Below are positions 9,269 through 17,900 of a stretch of 64,000 nucleotides of DNA, in pieces. Both the position numbers and the translations under genes were made by a program. The DNA lies in NCBI RefSeq assembly GCF_001014615.2, contig NZ_LBCQ02000011.1, forward strand, positions 124,001-188,000. The letters are read 5' to 3'. Position 1 is the stretch's first letter; each line of letters begins with the position of its first letter. Origin of the DNA: Aquamicrobium sp. LC103. Its GTDB lineage: Bacteria > Pseudomonadota > Alphaproteobacteria > Rhizobiales > Rhizobiaceae. Under the pieces are notes generated by a model. The model was not told the origin of the DNA and ran no database searches. It worked only from the letters and a program-made list of their open reading frames with translations.

Positions 9269-9685
9269 CTAGAGGGCCGACCGTATCTTGTTGACGAACT
9301 GGTGCAACTCCTCGCGCGGATAGGGCTCGCGCATGCCGTGGCCCCAGACCGGGCCTGGCCAGGCGGGGTCGCCTTCGTTGCGGGCGATGACGTGGACATG
9401 CAGTTGCGGCACGACGTTGCCGAGCGATGCGACATTGATCTTGCGGCAGCCGGTGGCTTTTTTCAGCGATTGGGCGACGAGGTTCGATTCGAAGGTCAGC
9501 ATCGTCTGGTCGAGCGGCGTCAGGTCGTGCAGCTCTGTCACGCCCGGACGCTGCGGCACCAGCAGCAACCAGGGCCAGCGCCGGTCGTTGAGCACCCGCA
9601 ACTCGCACAGGCCGAGCCACATCAGCGGCTCGCTGTCGTTTTCCAGCCTGGCGTCGAGCTGAAATCCTGCCAGTCTGCCCTGCAT
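9269..9685 (-). CDS. HIT-family nucleotide hydrolase/transferase
   Basis: Small cytoplasmic protein of 138 residues with the histidine-triad fold. The active-site strand reads QLHVHVIAR, so the second and third histidines of the HxHxHxx motif are present and the first is Gln. The preceding NVASLGNVVPQ matches the conserved Asn/Gly loop. Such proteins act on nucleotide phosphoramidates or dinucleotides; the natural substrate is unknown. It is upstream of nudC on the same strand and diverges from the SRP RNA and dnaX. Confidence 0.85.
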   Translation of the reverse strand: MQGRLAGFQLDARLENDSEPLMWLGLCELRVLNDRRWPWLLLVPQRPGVTELHDLTPLDQTMLTFESNLVAQSLKKATGCRKINVASLGNVVPQLHVHVIARNEGDPAWPGPVWGHGMREPYPREELHQFVNKIRSAL

Positions 9686-9832
9686 GCGGCGTTTCCCTTA
9701 TCGTTTGCATCGAAGCTAGAGGCGTGCCCGCCGCGCTGCAAGCGAAACCTTTCGGGTGGCATATCGCGGAATTCTTTTCCGGGTTCGGGCATTTCCCTTG
9801 CAATCTCGCGCGGGATTTCCGATATGGAGCGC

Positions 9833-9933
9833 GGGAGGTTGGTGGTGGACGAGCCACTCGCCAACCGGGTCAGGTCCGGAAGGAAGCAGCCCTAACGAGC
9901 CACGGCACGGGTCATCGTGCCAGCCTCCCACCT
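9833..9933 (+). ncRNA. ffs: Signal recognition particle RNA (small bacterial type)
   Basis: The conserved SRP core GGTCAGGTCCGGAAGGAAGC is present at about 9869-9888, flanked by complementary arms (GGGAGGTTGGTGG at the 5' end, CCAGCCTCCCACC at the 3' end) that close a single long hairpin of about 100 nt. It binds Ffh and directs membrane-protein ribosomes to the Sec translocon. Its position just upstream of dnaX is the usual rhizobial arrangement. Ends are estimated from the pairing and may be off by a few bases. Confidence 0.93.
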
Positions 9934-10036
9934 TTCCGCCATCCACCGGACTTCGTCGCCGCGCCATTGACGTTGTGAGCTCCCGGAGGCGAAACTTGCG
10001 CCACGAGGGCGCCGCCGCAGGAAGCTGGAGCGAGGC

Positions 10037-11857
10037 ATGAGCGAAACCGGGAAAGACGAGACGGGCAGGGCCAACGCTTATCGCGTGCTTGCCAGGAAGT
10101 ACCGTCCCCGCGACTTCACCGCGCTGATCGGCCAGGAGCCGATGGTGCGCACGCTTACCAACGCCTTTGCCACGGGCCGCATCGCCCAGGCCTGGATGCT
10201 GACCGGCGTGCGCGGAGTCGGCAAGACGACGACGGCGCGCATTCTGGCGCGCGCGCTCAACTACAAGACCGCCGAGATCGACCAGCCGACGGTCGACCTT
10301 TCCGTTCCGGGCGAGCACTGCAACGCCATCATGGAAGGCCGCCATGTCGACGTGATCGAGATGGACGCGGCTTCCCATACCGGCATCGACGACATCCGCG
10401 ACATCATCGAGCAGGTGCGCTACGCTCCCGTTTCGGCGCGCTACAAGGTCTACATCATCGACGAGGTCCACATGCTCTCCAACCAGGCCTTCAACGGCCT
10501 GTTGAAGACGCTGGAGGAGCCGCCCCCGCATGTGAAGTTCATCTTCGCGACGACCGAAATCCGCAAGGTCCCGATCACCGTGCTGTCGCGCTGCCAGCGC
10601 TTCGACCTGAGGCGGATCGACGCCGCCACCATCAAGGCCGACCTGACCCGCATCGGCGGGCTGGAGGGCGTCGAGGCGGACGATGACGCGCTGGCGATGA
10701 TCGCCCGTGCCGCGGAGGGCTCGATGCGCGACGCCCAGTCGATCTTCGATCAGGCGATCGCCCACTCCTCCGGCCGGGTGACGGCCGAAGCGGTGCGCGA
10801 CATGCTGGGCCTTGCCGATCGCGCGCGCGTCATCGACCTGTTCGAGCATCTGATGAAGGGCGACGTCGCCGCCGCGCTGGCCGAGCTTCGCGCGCAGTAC
10901 GACGTCGGCGCCGATCCGGCGACGGTGCTCACCGATCTGGCGGAATTCAATCATCTGGTCACGCGCATGCGTTTCGTACCGGCGGCCGCCGACGATCCCT
11001 CGCTGTCGCAGGACGAGCGGGCGCGGGGGCTGGAATTTTCGAAGTCGCTGTCCGTGCGCGTGCTCTCGCGCGCCTGGCAGATGCTCTTGAAGGGCATTAC
11101 CGAGGTGCAGGGCTCCAACAGGCCGGTCAGCGCCGCCGAGATGGTCATCATCCGCATCGCGCATGCCGCCGACCTGCCGACGCTCGACGAGGCGCTGAAG
11201 TCGCTGGAGAACGGCGCCGCCGCGCCCGCGCCGAGGCCGTCGAACGGCGCACCGGCGATGCAATCGCCAGGCCCTGGCGCCTCGGCGGTATCCCAGGCGC
11301 GAATGCCCTCCGGCAATGGCGGCGGGCAGACCATGCGCCTTGTCGAGACGGTTCCGGCCGAAGCCGCCCCGCCCCGTTTCGATGCGCCTCCCGCAGCCGG
11401 GGAACCCGAGCCGAAGGCCCGCATCTCCTCGCTCGCCGACATCGCCGCGCTCGCCGACAGCCATCGCGACATGGCGCTGAAGGTGCTGGTCAAGCGCTGC
11501 GTGCGGCCGGTGCGCATCGAGCCCGGGCTTCTGGAGGTGAGCCTCACCGGCGAGGCGCCGAAGACGCTGCTCAACGATCTGAGCAACCGGCTGAAGGACT
11601 GGACCGGCAGGCGCTGGGTGGTTTCGCTGTCGCGCGAGGAGGGCGGCGCGACCCTTGCCGAGCTGGACGACGCGAAGCGCGAGTCCGCCCTGATGGACGC
11701 GCGCAGCGACCCGACCGTGGCGGCGATCCTGTCGCGCTTTCCCGGCGCGAAGATCATAGACATACGCATTCCCGACGCGCCGGAGGTCGAGGAGATCGAG
11801 CCGGACGCCATCCCCGATCCCGGCGTTGCGGGCGACGATGACGACGACGAAATCTGA
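10037..11857 (+). CDS. dnaX: DNA polymerase III tau/gamma subunit
   Basis: AAA+ subunit of the clamp loader, 606 residues. It shows Walker A GVRGVGKTT (57-65), the DExx motif IDEVH (141-145) and the SRC motif (184-186). The C-terminal region after residue about 390 is Pro/Ala-rich and then the polymerase-binding tau part. The zinc module between helices is degenerate: only Cys95 (GEHC) remains of the four cysteines seen in the E. coli protein. The C-terminus is very acidic (DDDDDEI). No obvious slippery A-run for programmed frameshifting to gamma was seen. ybaB follows 39 bp later. Confidence 0.95.
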   Translation: MSETGKDETGRANAYRVLARKYRPRDFTALIGQEPMVRTLTNAFATGRIAQAWMLTGVRGVGKTTTARILARALNYKTAEIDQPTVDLSVPGEHCNAIMEGRHVDVIEMDAASHTGIDDIRDIIEQVRYAPVSARYKVYIIDEVHMLSNQAFNGLLKTLEEPPPHVKFIFATTEIRKVPITVLSRCQRFDLRRIDAATIKADLTRIGGLEGVEADDDALAMIARAAEGSMRDAQSIFDQAIAHSSGRVTAEAVRDMLGLADRARVIDLFEHLMKGDVAAALAELRAQYDVGADPATVLTDLAEFNHLVTRMRFVPAAADDPSLSQDERARGLEFSKSLSVRVLSRAWQMLLKGITEVQGSNRPVSAAEMVIIRIAHAADLPTLDEALKSLENGAAAPAPRPSNGAPAMQSPGPGASAVSQARMPSGNGGGQTMRLVETVPAEAAPPRFDAPPAAGEPEPKARISSLADIAALADSHRDMALKVLVKRCVRPVRIEPGLLEVSLTGEAPKTLLNDLSNRLKDWTGRRWVVSLSREEGGATLAELDDAKRESALMDARSDPTVAAILSRFPGAKIIDIRIPDAPEVEEIEPDAIPDPGVAGDDDDDEI

Positions 11858-11896
11858 GGCGCGCGGCGCCTTGAAGGAAGATATGCGGAGACGACG

Positions 11897-12220
11897 ATGA
11901 AAGATCTTCTTGGAATGATGAGCAAGGCGAAGGAGATGCAGGCCAAGTTCCAGGCCCTGCAGGAGGAGATCGCCAATATCGATGCCACCGGCCAGGCCGG
12001 CGGCGGGCTCGTCCAGGTCACCCTTTCCGGCAAGTTCGAGATGCGCGCCCTGAAGGTCGATCCGTCGCTGTTCAAGGAGGACGACGTCGAAATCCTCGAG
12101 GACCTGATCCTTGCCGCCCACAACGACGCCAAGGCCAAGGTCGAGGCGGTCATGCAGGAAAAGACCAAGGAACTGACCGCCGGCCTGCCGATCCCTCCGG
12201 GAATGAAGCTGCCGTTCTGA
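11897..12220 (+). CDS. YbaB/EbfC-family nucleoid-associated protein
   Basis: Small DNA-binding protein, 107 residues, starting [15 protein letters not shown], with the family's coiled N- and C-terminal helices around a beta-sheet dimer core. Homologues form tweezer-like dimers that bind and condense DNA. It sits between dnaX and recR, a position conserved across many bacteria, although here two extra genes lie between it and recR. The full length and start are typical. Confidence 0.93.
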   Translation: MKDLLGMMSKAKEMQAKFQALQEEIANIDATGQAGGGLVQVTLSGKFEMRALKVDPSLFKEDDVEILEDLILAAHNDAKAKVEAVMQEKTKELTAGLPIPPGMKLPF

Positions 12221-12245
12221 AACAGGACGGTCGCCGATTGTGACG

Positions 12246-12270
12246 AAGCGCGGCGGTTTCGTCGCGCTTT
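12246..12270 (+). terminator. Possible weak terminator after ybaB
   Basis: A 7-bp stem AAGCGCG/CGCGCTT (12246-12252 and 12263-12269) with a 10-base loop, followed only by TGCC rather than a T-run. It lies 26 bp after the ybaB stop and before the SleB-type gene. It may be a rho-independent terminator of low strength or only a structured spacer. Confidence 0.3.
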
Positions 12271-12348
12271 GCCACGCTTTTGCCCAGAATTTCCCTTTCT
12301 TGTGTCTCCATCCGAAGCGGCGGGGGCAGTTCGGAGAGGGTCCATACC

Positions 12349-13044
12349 GTGGTCAGTCAGCTTAAGCTGCCCCTGGCGCTGTGCGCCGTTGCGTTTTCAT
12401 CACTTCTTGCAGCTTGTTCGCAGAGCACCGGTGCGCTCGACGGCGTCGCCACGTCCTCCGTCAGCGTGCGGCCGCATGCCTACACGATGAAGGACAGGGA
12501 ATGCCTGCAGCGGGCGATGTTCTTCGAATCCAACCGCTCGAGCCGGGACGGCCTCGTCGCGGTCGGCACGGTCGTCATGAACCGGCTGGATTCGGGCGAT
12601 CACGGCGACACGGTCTGCAAGGTGGTCGGCCAGAAAGGTCAGTTCGCGCCCGGCGTGCTTTCGCGGCCGATGAATTCGAAGGCGCTTCCCGACGTGCAGG
12701 CCGCCGCCGACGCGGTGCTGCGCGGCGAGCGTCATCCGAAGGTCAGGAACGCCAAGTTCTTTCACCAGGCCGGACTGAAATTCCCGTACAAGAACATGCA
12801 TTACGTGCTCGAAGCGGGCGGCAACGCCTTCTACGAGAAGCGCAGCCGGCGCGACCGCAAGGCGACGGCGGTGGCCGCGGCGCCGGTGGCCAAGCCTGAA
12901 ACGACGTCCGTTGCCGCCGTGGCCGAGGACAAGAACCCGCCGGTGCAGGGTGCGACCGCGCTGTCCTACGATGTCGATCCGAAGGCGGCCGACGCGATCG
13001 GGGCGCTGCTTGCCGCGCAGGAACGTCCTTCGCCGGCGCAGTGA
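12349..13044 (+). CDS. SleB-family cell wall hydrolase, predicted lipoprotein
   Basis: Predicted peptidoglycan hydrolase (Hydrolase_2 / SleB fold), 231 residues from the GTG at 12349, which has GGAGAGGG about 8 bases upstream. The N-terminus is a lipoprotein signal (KLPLALCAVAFSSLLAAC), so the mature protein would be membrane-attached through a Cys. The catalytic domain runs from about residue 50 to 165, with the conserved FE in QRAMFFESN and the MNR and KFFHQAG blocks. The last 60 residues are a low-complexity tail. Spore-germination activity is known for the founding member; in Gram-negative bacteria a role in wall remodelling is inferred. Confidence 0.85.
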   Translation: MVSQLKLPLALCAVAFSSLLAACSQSTGALDGVATSSVSVRPHAYTMKDRECLQRAMFFESNRSSRDGLVAVGTVVMNRLDSGDHGDTVCKVVGQKGQFAPGVLSRPMNSKALPDVQAAADAVLRGERHPKVRNAKFFHQAGLKFPYKNMHYVLEAGGNAFYEKRSRRDRKATAVAAAPVAKPETTSVAAVAEDKNPPVQGATALSYDVDPKAADAIGALLAAQERPSPAQ

Positions 13045-13053
13045 TGCGTCGTT

Positions 13054-13563
13054 CTACGGCAGGGCGCGTTCCATCTCGATCGCCGGCAGTATGATGCCCG
13101 GCGCGAATTCGACCTCCACCTCGCCGATGCGGCGGAAACCGGCGGCGGCGTAGAAGCGCTCGCCCGAGAGCGTCGACTGGCTCTTCATCAGCCGCGCGCC
13201 CGTCGCATGCGCCTCGGCGAGGCAGCGGTCGAGAAGCAGCCGCGCGATGCCCATGCGCACGAAGCGCGGATGGGTCGCGAAATGGCGGATATGGGCGACC
13301 CCGTCGACGATCTCGCCGGTTCCGGGCTTTGCCGTGGTCCAGCCGCCGCAGCCGGCCGGCACGCCGTCCACCTCGGCGACGAAATAGGTGCCGCTCGAAA
13401 GCAGGTCGGGATTGGCGCGCGACATCTTCGGCATCGCGGCTTCCAGCGCCTGGGTCTCGTAGCCGCTCTCCCGCAGCGTGGCGTAGGAGGCCGCGATCAG
13501 TTCCGACAACGTATCCAGGTCCTCGGAGGTGGCAGTCCGGATACGTATGCGATCTGTGCTCAT
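13054..13563 (-). CDS. GNAT-family N-acetyltransferase
   Basis: Predicted acetyl-CoA-dependent acetyltransferase, 169 residues from the ATG at 13563 (MSTDRIRIRTATSEDL). The acetyl-CoA loop is FVRMGIARLLLD, a diverged R/Q-x-x-G-x-G/A. The end of the domain has FYAAAGFRRIGEVEVEF, common in this family. The substrate is unknown. It converges on the SleB-type gene and diverges from recR, so it is a small insert in the ybaB-recR interval. Confidence 0.85.
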   Translation of the reverse strand: MSTDRIRIRTATSEDLDTLSELIAASYATLRESGYETQALEAAMPKMSRANPDLLSSGTYFVAEVDGVPAGCGGWTTAKPGTGEIVDGVAHIRHFATHPRFVRMGIARLLLDRCLAEAHATGARLMKSQSTLSGERFYAAAGFRRIGEVEVEFAPGIILPAIEMERALP

Positions 13564-13657
13564 GACGCTATTTCCTGCCGGTGGCGTCCTTCCGGTATCA
13601 TAGGCCGCGATGCTGCCGGCGCTACCCATGCCCGGCATTCGCCGCTATAAAATCGAC

Positions 13658-14263
13658 ATGTCGAAACGAATCGCCGGCCCCGAGATCGAACGCCTGATCC
13701 AGCTCCTCGCCAAGGTGCCGGGGCTGGGGCCGCGTTCCGCTCGCCGCGCCGCGCTGCATCTTATCAAGAAGAAGGAGCAGCTGCTCGTGCCGCTCGCAGG
13801 CGCCATGGGCGAGGCCGTCGACAAGGTGCGCGTCTGCTCCACCTGCGGTAACGTCGACACGTCCGATCCCTGCATCGTCTGCACCGATCCGCGCCGCGAC
13901 GACTCGACGATCATCGTGGTCGAGGACGTCGCCGATCTGTGGGCGCTGGAGCGCGCCTCGGCGATGAACGCCCGCTATCACGTGCTCGGCGGCACGCTCT
14001 CCCCGCTCGACGGCATCCGGCCGGAGGACCTGAACATCCGCGCGCTGATCGCGCGCGTGGCCGAAGGCGGGGTGTCGGAGGTGATCCTTGCCGTCAACGC
14101 GACGGTCGAGGGCCAGACCACCGCCCACTACATCACCGATCAGCTCTCCAGCATGGACGTCAGGGTGACGCGGCTTGCCCACGGCGTACCGGTCGGCGGG
14201 GAACTCGATTATCTCGACGAAGGAACGCTCGCCGCCGCGCTGAAGTCGCGCACGGCGTTTTGA
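13658..14263 (+). CDS. recR: Recombination mediator RecR
   Basis: Acts with RecO (and RecF) to load RecA on SSB-coated gaps. The product is 201 residues from the ATG at 13658, normal for the family. It shows the helix-hairpin-helix [14 protein letters not shown] (about 17-30), a C4 zinc finger (Cys60, Cys63, Cys72, Cys75) and a Toprim domain beginning [14 protein letters not shown]. An upstream in-frame ATG at 13610 would add 16 residues outside the family pattern. Confidence 0.95.
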   Translation: MSKRIAGPEIERLIQLLAKVPGLGPRSARRAALHLIKKKEQLLVPLAGAMGEAVDKVRVCSTCGNVDTSDPCIVCTDPRRDDSTIIVVEDVADLWALERASAMNARYHVLGGTLSPLDGIRPEDLNIRALIARVAEGGVSEVILAVNATVEGQTTAHYITDQLSSMDVRVTRLAHGVPVGGELDYLDEGTLAAALKSRTAF

Positions 14264-14285
14264 TGCGGTTTTAAAGGAGCGCGGT

Positions 14286-15554
14286 GTGAGAAATTTAGCT
14301 CTACGTTGCCCCCCTCTGACGAAAACTCTCGCGCTCGTCGGCTTCTTCCTCGCTTTGATTTCGTACGCCTTCCCCGCCGCCACTCAGTCCAACGTCAACG
14401 CCCAGTTCCAGAACTGGCTGCAGAGCGACCTCTGGCCGGAGGCGCGGGCGCGCGGCATTTCGGCGGAGACCTTCAATGCGGCGTTCCGGGGTGTGACGCC
14501 GAACCTGAAGTTGCCCGACCTGGTGATGCCCGGCCAGAAGCCGCAGACGCCGAGGGCACAGCATCAGGCGGAGTTCGGCTCGCCCGGCAATTATTTCGCC
14601 GAACGCACGGTCGCCGGCGTCACGTCCGGCGGGCGCAGCCGCGCCGGTCGTCACGCGCAATCGCTTGCCGCGATCGAGCGGCAATACGGCGTGCCGCCGG
14701 GCATCGTGCTCGCCATCTGGGGCCGCGAATCGGGCTTCGGTTCCGCCAACATCCCGCACAACGCCTTCGAGGTGCTGGGCACCAAGGCATTCATGGCGAC
14801 CCGCAGGGACATGTTTCGCAAGGAGGTGCTTGCGGCCCTCGAAATGGTTCAGCGCGGCCATGTCTCGCCCGGCGCGATGAAATCTTCCTGGGCGGGCGCG
14901 CTCGGTCAGCCGCAATTCCTGCCGACCTCCTATCTCGAACATGCGGTCGACGCGGATGGCGACGGACGGCCCGACATCTGGAACTCGCAGGTCGACACGC
15001 TCGCCTCGATCGCCAATTATCTGGCGCATTATGGCTGGGTGAGGGGCCGCGACTGGGGCTTCGAGGTCAAGGTTCCCGAGAGCGTCTCCTGCGCGCTCGA
15101 AGGGCCGGACCGCGGCAAGCGCATATCCGAATGGGCGTTGCTCGGCGTGACCAGGGTGAACGGCCGCCCCTTTCCCGACCATGAGTTGCGCGCCGAGGGC
15201 TATCTCCTGATGCCCGCCGGGCGCTCCGGACCGGCCTTCATCGTGACGCCGAACTTTTACGTCCTGAAGGAATACAACGAGAGCGACCTCTACGCGCTCT
15301 TCGTCGGTCACGCCGGCGACCGCATCGCCTATGGCGATCGCGGCTTTTCAGCCGGCTGGGGCAGGGTGGACAAGCTCTACCGCTCCGACATCGCCGCAAT
15401 GCAGCGCGGGCTTGAAAAGCTCGGCTACGATGTCGGCGGCGCGGATGGCCTGCCCGGCTTCCGCACGCGCCGCTCGATCGGCGAGTGGCAGGCGAGGAAC
15501 GGCCGCAATCCCACCTGCTTCCCCGACGCCGGACTGGTACGCGCGCTGCGCTGA
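14286..15554 (+). CDS. Lytic murein transglycosylase (MltB-like) with peptidoglycan-binding domain
   Basis: Periplasmic enzyme that cleaves the MurNAc-GlcNAc bond with formation of 1,6-anhydro ends. The 422 residues start at a GTG (14286) preceded by AAAGGAGCG. A signal peptide covers about residues 10-33. The SLT_2 domain spans about 40-340, with catalytic Glu148 in WGRESGFGS and the family pattern GALGQPQFLPTSYL. A PG_binding_1 domain ends the protein (about 355-420; LEKLGYDVGGADGLPG). The cell-wall function is well supported; which transglycosylase subfamily it represents is less clear. Confidence 0.9.
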   Translation: MRNLALRCPPLTKTLALVGFFLALISYAFPAATQSNVNAQFQNWLQSDLWPEARARGISAETFNAAFRGVTPNLKLPDLVMPGQKPQTPRAQHQAEFGSPGNYFAERTVAGVTSGGRSRAGRHAQSLAAIERQYGVPPGIVLAIWGRESGFGSANIPHNAFEVLGTKAFMATRRDMFRKEVLAALEMVQRGHVSPGAMKSSWAGALGQPQFLPTSYLEHAVDADGDGRPDIWNSQVDTLASIANYLAHYGWVRGRDWGFEVKVPESVSCALEGPDRGKRISEWALLGVTRVNGRPFPDHELRAEGYLLMPAGRSGPAFIVTPNFYVLKEYNESDLYALFVGHAGDRIAYGDRGFSAGWGRVDKLYRSDIAAMQRGLEKLGYDVGGADGLPGFRTRRSIGEWQARNGRNPTCFPDAGLVRALR

Positions 15555-15692
15555 GCCGTTTTGAAACCTTGGAAATCGTCGCTGCAATCCGCGGCTTCAC
15601 TATGCCACTTGCCAAATCACAGGTAGTGGTGGATCGTTTGCTCGCAATGCGCGTTCTCGGGGATGGAGGGCGCGCCGGCTGGAGGACATTCC

Positions 15693-16274
15693 ATGAAATT
15701 CTTCGATTTCTTCAAGGGGCGCGGCGGCATTTTCGCGTCCTTCGCGGTGCTGCTTCTCGCCGCCTGCACCGTCGTCGAGACCGGACCGGGTCCCGGCCCT
15801 CGTCCGCCGTTTCCGGGCGGGCCTGGCGGGCCGGGCATGTGCACGCGGGAATACGCGCCGGTCTGCGGCATTCGCGGCGGCGACCGCCAGACCTTCCCCA
15901 ATGCCTGCGTGGCGCGCTCGGAGGGTTATCGCGTGGTCAGCGACGGCCAGTGCCGCAGCGGCGGCGGTGGGCCGCGCCCGCCGGTCGCCTGCACGCAGCA
16001 ATATGATCCGGTCTGCGGCGAACGGCGCGGCCAGCGCCAGACCTTCGGCAATTCCTGCATCGCCAGCGCGGAAGGCTTCCGCGTCGTTTCCAGGGGCGAA
16101 TGCCGCGGCGCCGGCGGCATAGGCGGTGGAGGCGGGCGTCCGCCGGCAATGGCCTGCACGCGCGAATACGCGCCGGTCTGCGCACGTCGGGGAGGCCATG
16201 TCCGCACCTTCGGCAATGCCTGCGAGGCGGAGTCCGCCCGCTATCAGATCGTCGGCCGAGGCGAGTGCCGCTAG
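15693..16274 (+). CDS. Lipoprotein with three Kazal-type serine protease inhibitor domains
   Basis: Predicted outer-surface or periplasmic lipoprotein, 193 residues, starting at 15693 with GGAGG upstream. The signal ends in LLLAAC, giving lipidated Cys25. After a Gly/Pro linker come three near-identical domains with cysteines at 50/58/72/87, 100/108/122/137 and 155/163/177/192. Spacing is the same in each (8, 14, 15). They match Kazal domains (CTREYAPVCG ... TFPNAC) but keep only four of six cysteines. The position equivalent to the reactive P1 residue is Arg52, Gln102 and Arg157. Inhibition of trypsin-like proteases is inferred, not known. A strong terminator follows. Confidence 0.85.
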   Translation: MKFFDFFKGRGGIFASFAVLLLAACTVVETGPGPGPRPPFPGGPGGPGMCTREYAPVCGIRGGDRQTFPNACVARSEGYRVVSDGQCRSGGGGPRPPVACTQQYDPVCGERRGQRQTFGNSCIASAEGFRVVSRGECRGAGGIGGGGGRPPAMACTREYAPVCARRGGHVRTFGNACEAESARYQIVGRGECR

Positions 16275-16307
16275 GCGCAAGCCGTCGACAATTTGACGAA
16301 ACTGCCG

Positions 16308-16344
16308 CCCTTCTTCGCGTTTTCATGCGGAGAAGGGCTTTTTT
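16308..16344 (+). terminator. Intrinsic terminator after the Kazal lipoprotein gene
   Basis: An 11-bp stem, CCCTTCTTCGC (16308-16318) against GCGGAGAAGGG (16327-16337) with one G-U pair, an 8-base loop, then C and six T. It is a textbook rho-independent terminator 34 bp past the stop codon. Confidence 0.9.
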
Positions 16345-16408
16345 GCCTTGAACAGAGTCGAATGACGCACCATTAAGCGCCTCGACGGATTATGAGTTGA
16401 AGGCAGAA

Positions 16409-16783
16409 ATGGCAGTTTACAAGGAAAAGGGTTTTGCGGAGCGCCGCCAGTCGGCAAACGACGCCAAGAAGGCGCTCCTGACGAAGTTCAAGCAGGCAGC
16501 CGACGATCCGGTGCTGCTCGCCAAGCAGGCGGAACGCAAGGCGATCGCCGAGGCGCGCGAGCAGCGCAACGCGGAACGCGAGAGATTGAGGCGCGAGAAG
16601 GCCGAGCAGGAGGCGCGTGAGCGCGCCGAACGCGAGGCGGCGGCGGAAGCTGAAGCCAAGGCGGCGGCCGAAGCCAAGGAGAACTCCGAGCGCGACCGCA
16701 TCTCGCGCCTTCTGGCCGACGAGGCCGAGCGCAAGGCGAAGCGCGATGCCCGCTACGCCGCGCGCAAGGCGCGCCAGAAATAG
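16409..16783 (+). CDS. Charged alpha-helical protein, DUF6481-like
   Basis: Protein of 124 residues (MAVYKEKGFAERRQSANDA...) made almost wholly of Glu, Arg, Lys and Ala, predicted to be one long coiled coil from about residue 30 to the end. It resembles the small uncharacterised alphaproteobacterial family DUF6481. No catalytic motif or signal is visible. Start chosen at the ATG at 16409, with an AAGG upstream; an in-frame TTG four codons earlier is possible. It stands alone between a terminator and a convergent gene. Function unknown. Confidence 0.75.
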   Translation: MAVYKEKGFAERRQSANDAKKALLTKFKQAADDPVLLAKQAERKAIAEAREQRNAERERLRREKAEQEARERAEREAAAEAEAKAAAEAKENSERDRISRLLADEAERKAKRDARYAARKARQK

Positions 16784-16786
16784 CGA

Positions 16787-17803
16787 TTACTCCGCTGCGG
16801 CGGCGGCTTCCTCGGAGAGCTGCCGGTGGACGTCGGCGAGAATCTCGTAGGACCTGACGCGGGCGGCATGGTCGTAGACCTGCGCCGTCACCATCAGTTC
16901 GTCCGCCCCCGTGCGCTCGACGAAGGCCTTGAGGCCGCGCCGGACCGTTTCGCGCGAGCCGACGATCGCGCATGACAGCGCCTGGTCCAGCATCATCTTC
17001 GCCATCGGGTCGAGCTCGTCGAGGAAGCCTTTCACCGGCGGCGGCAATTGTCCGGCGCGGCCGGTGCGCAGGTTGACGAAGGCCTGTTGCAGGGAGGTGA
17101 AAAGGAACTGCGCCTCTTCGTCCGTCTCCGCGGCGATGACATTGAGCCCGAGCATCACATAAGGCTTGTCGCTCTGCTCGGACGCCTCGAAGCGCGCGCG
17201 GTAGACCTGCATGGCGCCTTCCATCTCGGCCGGCGCGAAATGCGACGCGAAGGCATAGGGCAGGCCGAGCGCGGCGGCGAGCTGGGCGCCGAACAGGCTC
17301 GAGCCGAGCATCCAGATCGGCACGTCGAGGCCGGCGCCGGGAATGGCGCGCACGCGCTGGCCCGGCTCGAGCGGCCGGAAATAGGACATCAGCTCGACGA
17401 CGTCGTTGGGGAAGGAGTTGATGTCGGCGTTCATGTTGCGGCGAAGCGCGTGCGCGGTGAGCTGGTCGGTGCCGGGCGCGCGGCCGAGGCCGAGATCGAT
17501 GCGGCCGGGATAGAGCGAGGCGAGCGTGCCGAAGGCTTCGGCGACCATCAGCGGCGAATGGTTGGGCAGCATGATGCCGCCGGCGCCGACGCGGATCGTC
17601 GAGGTGCCGCCCGCCACATGGCCGATCACGACCGCCGTGGCGGCGCTCGCAATGCCCGGCATGTTGTGGTGCTCCGCCAGCCAGTAGCGGCTAAAGCCCA
17701 GCTTCTCGGCATGTCGGGCAAGGTCCAGCGTGTTCTTCAGCGATTGAGCGGCGTCGCTGCCTTGGGGGACGGGGGAAAGATCGAGTACGGAAAGGGGAAT
17801 CAT
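16787..17803 (-). CDS. LLM-class flavin-dependent oxidoreductase (YhbW-like)
   Basis: Bacterial luciferase-like monooxygenase fold (TIM barrel binding FMN or F420), 338 residues from the ATG at 17803 ([16 protein letters not shown]). Characteristic blocks are [15 protein letters not shown] and [17 protein letters not shown], with [14 protein letters not shown]; these match the LuxA-like/YhbW subfamily. Substrate is unknown. An in-frame ATG 17 codons upstream lies outside the conserved region. It lies downstream of a second LLM gene on the same strand with a 97-bp gap. Confidence 0.88.
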   Translation of the reverse strand: MIPLSVLDLSPVPQGSDAAQSLKNTLDLARHAEKLGFSRYWLAEHHNMPGIASAATAVVIGHVAGGTSTIRVGAGGIMLPNHSPLMVAEAFGTLASLYPGRIDLGLGRAPGTDQLTAHALRRNMNADINSFPNDVVELMSYFRPLEPGQRVRAIPGAGLDVPIWMLGSSLFGAQLAAALGLPYAFASHFAPAEMEGAMQVYRARFEASEQSDKPYVMLGLNVIAAETDEEAQFLFTSLQQAFVNLRTGRAGQLPPPVKGFLDELDPMAKMMLDQALSCAIVGSRETVRRGLKAFVERTGADELMVTAQVYDHAARVRSYEILADVHRQLSEEAAAAAE

Positions 17804-17900
17804 GGGCGAGGCATCCGGCTTGTGTCGCCTATCGATATAGGTCGCCGCAGGCATCGCCGCAAACCCGATGCGCCCAGCCCCCCAACCTTTCGATCCTTTC

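Noticed and set aside
9430-9450. Idea that the HIT protein is inactive because the first His of the triad is Gln
   Set aside because: The second and third histidines, which include the catalytic one, are present, and Gln at this place occurs in related HIT proteins; not enough to call it inactive.
9716-12121. 801-residue frame on the minus strand across the SRP RNA and dnaX
   Set aside because: It runs through ffs and opposite dnaX and ybaB, has no recognisable domain and no ribosome site.
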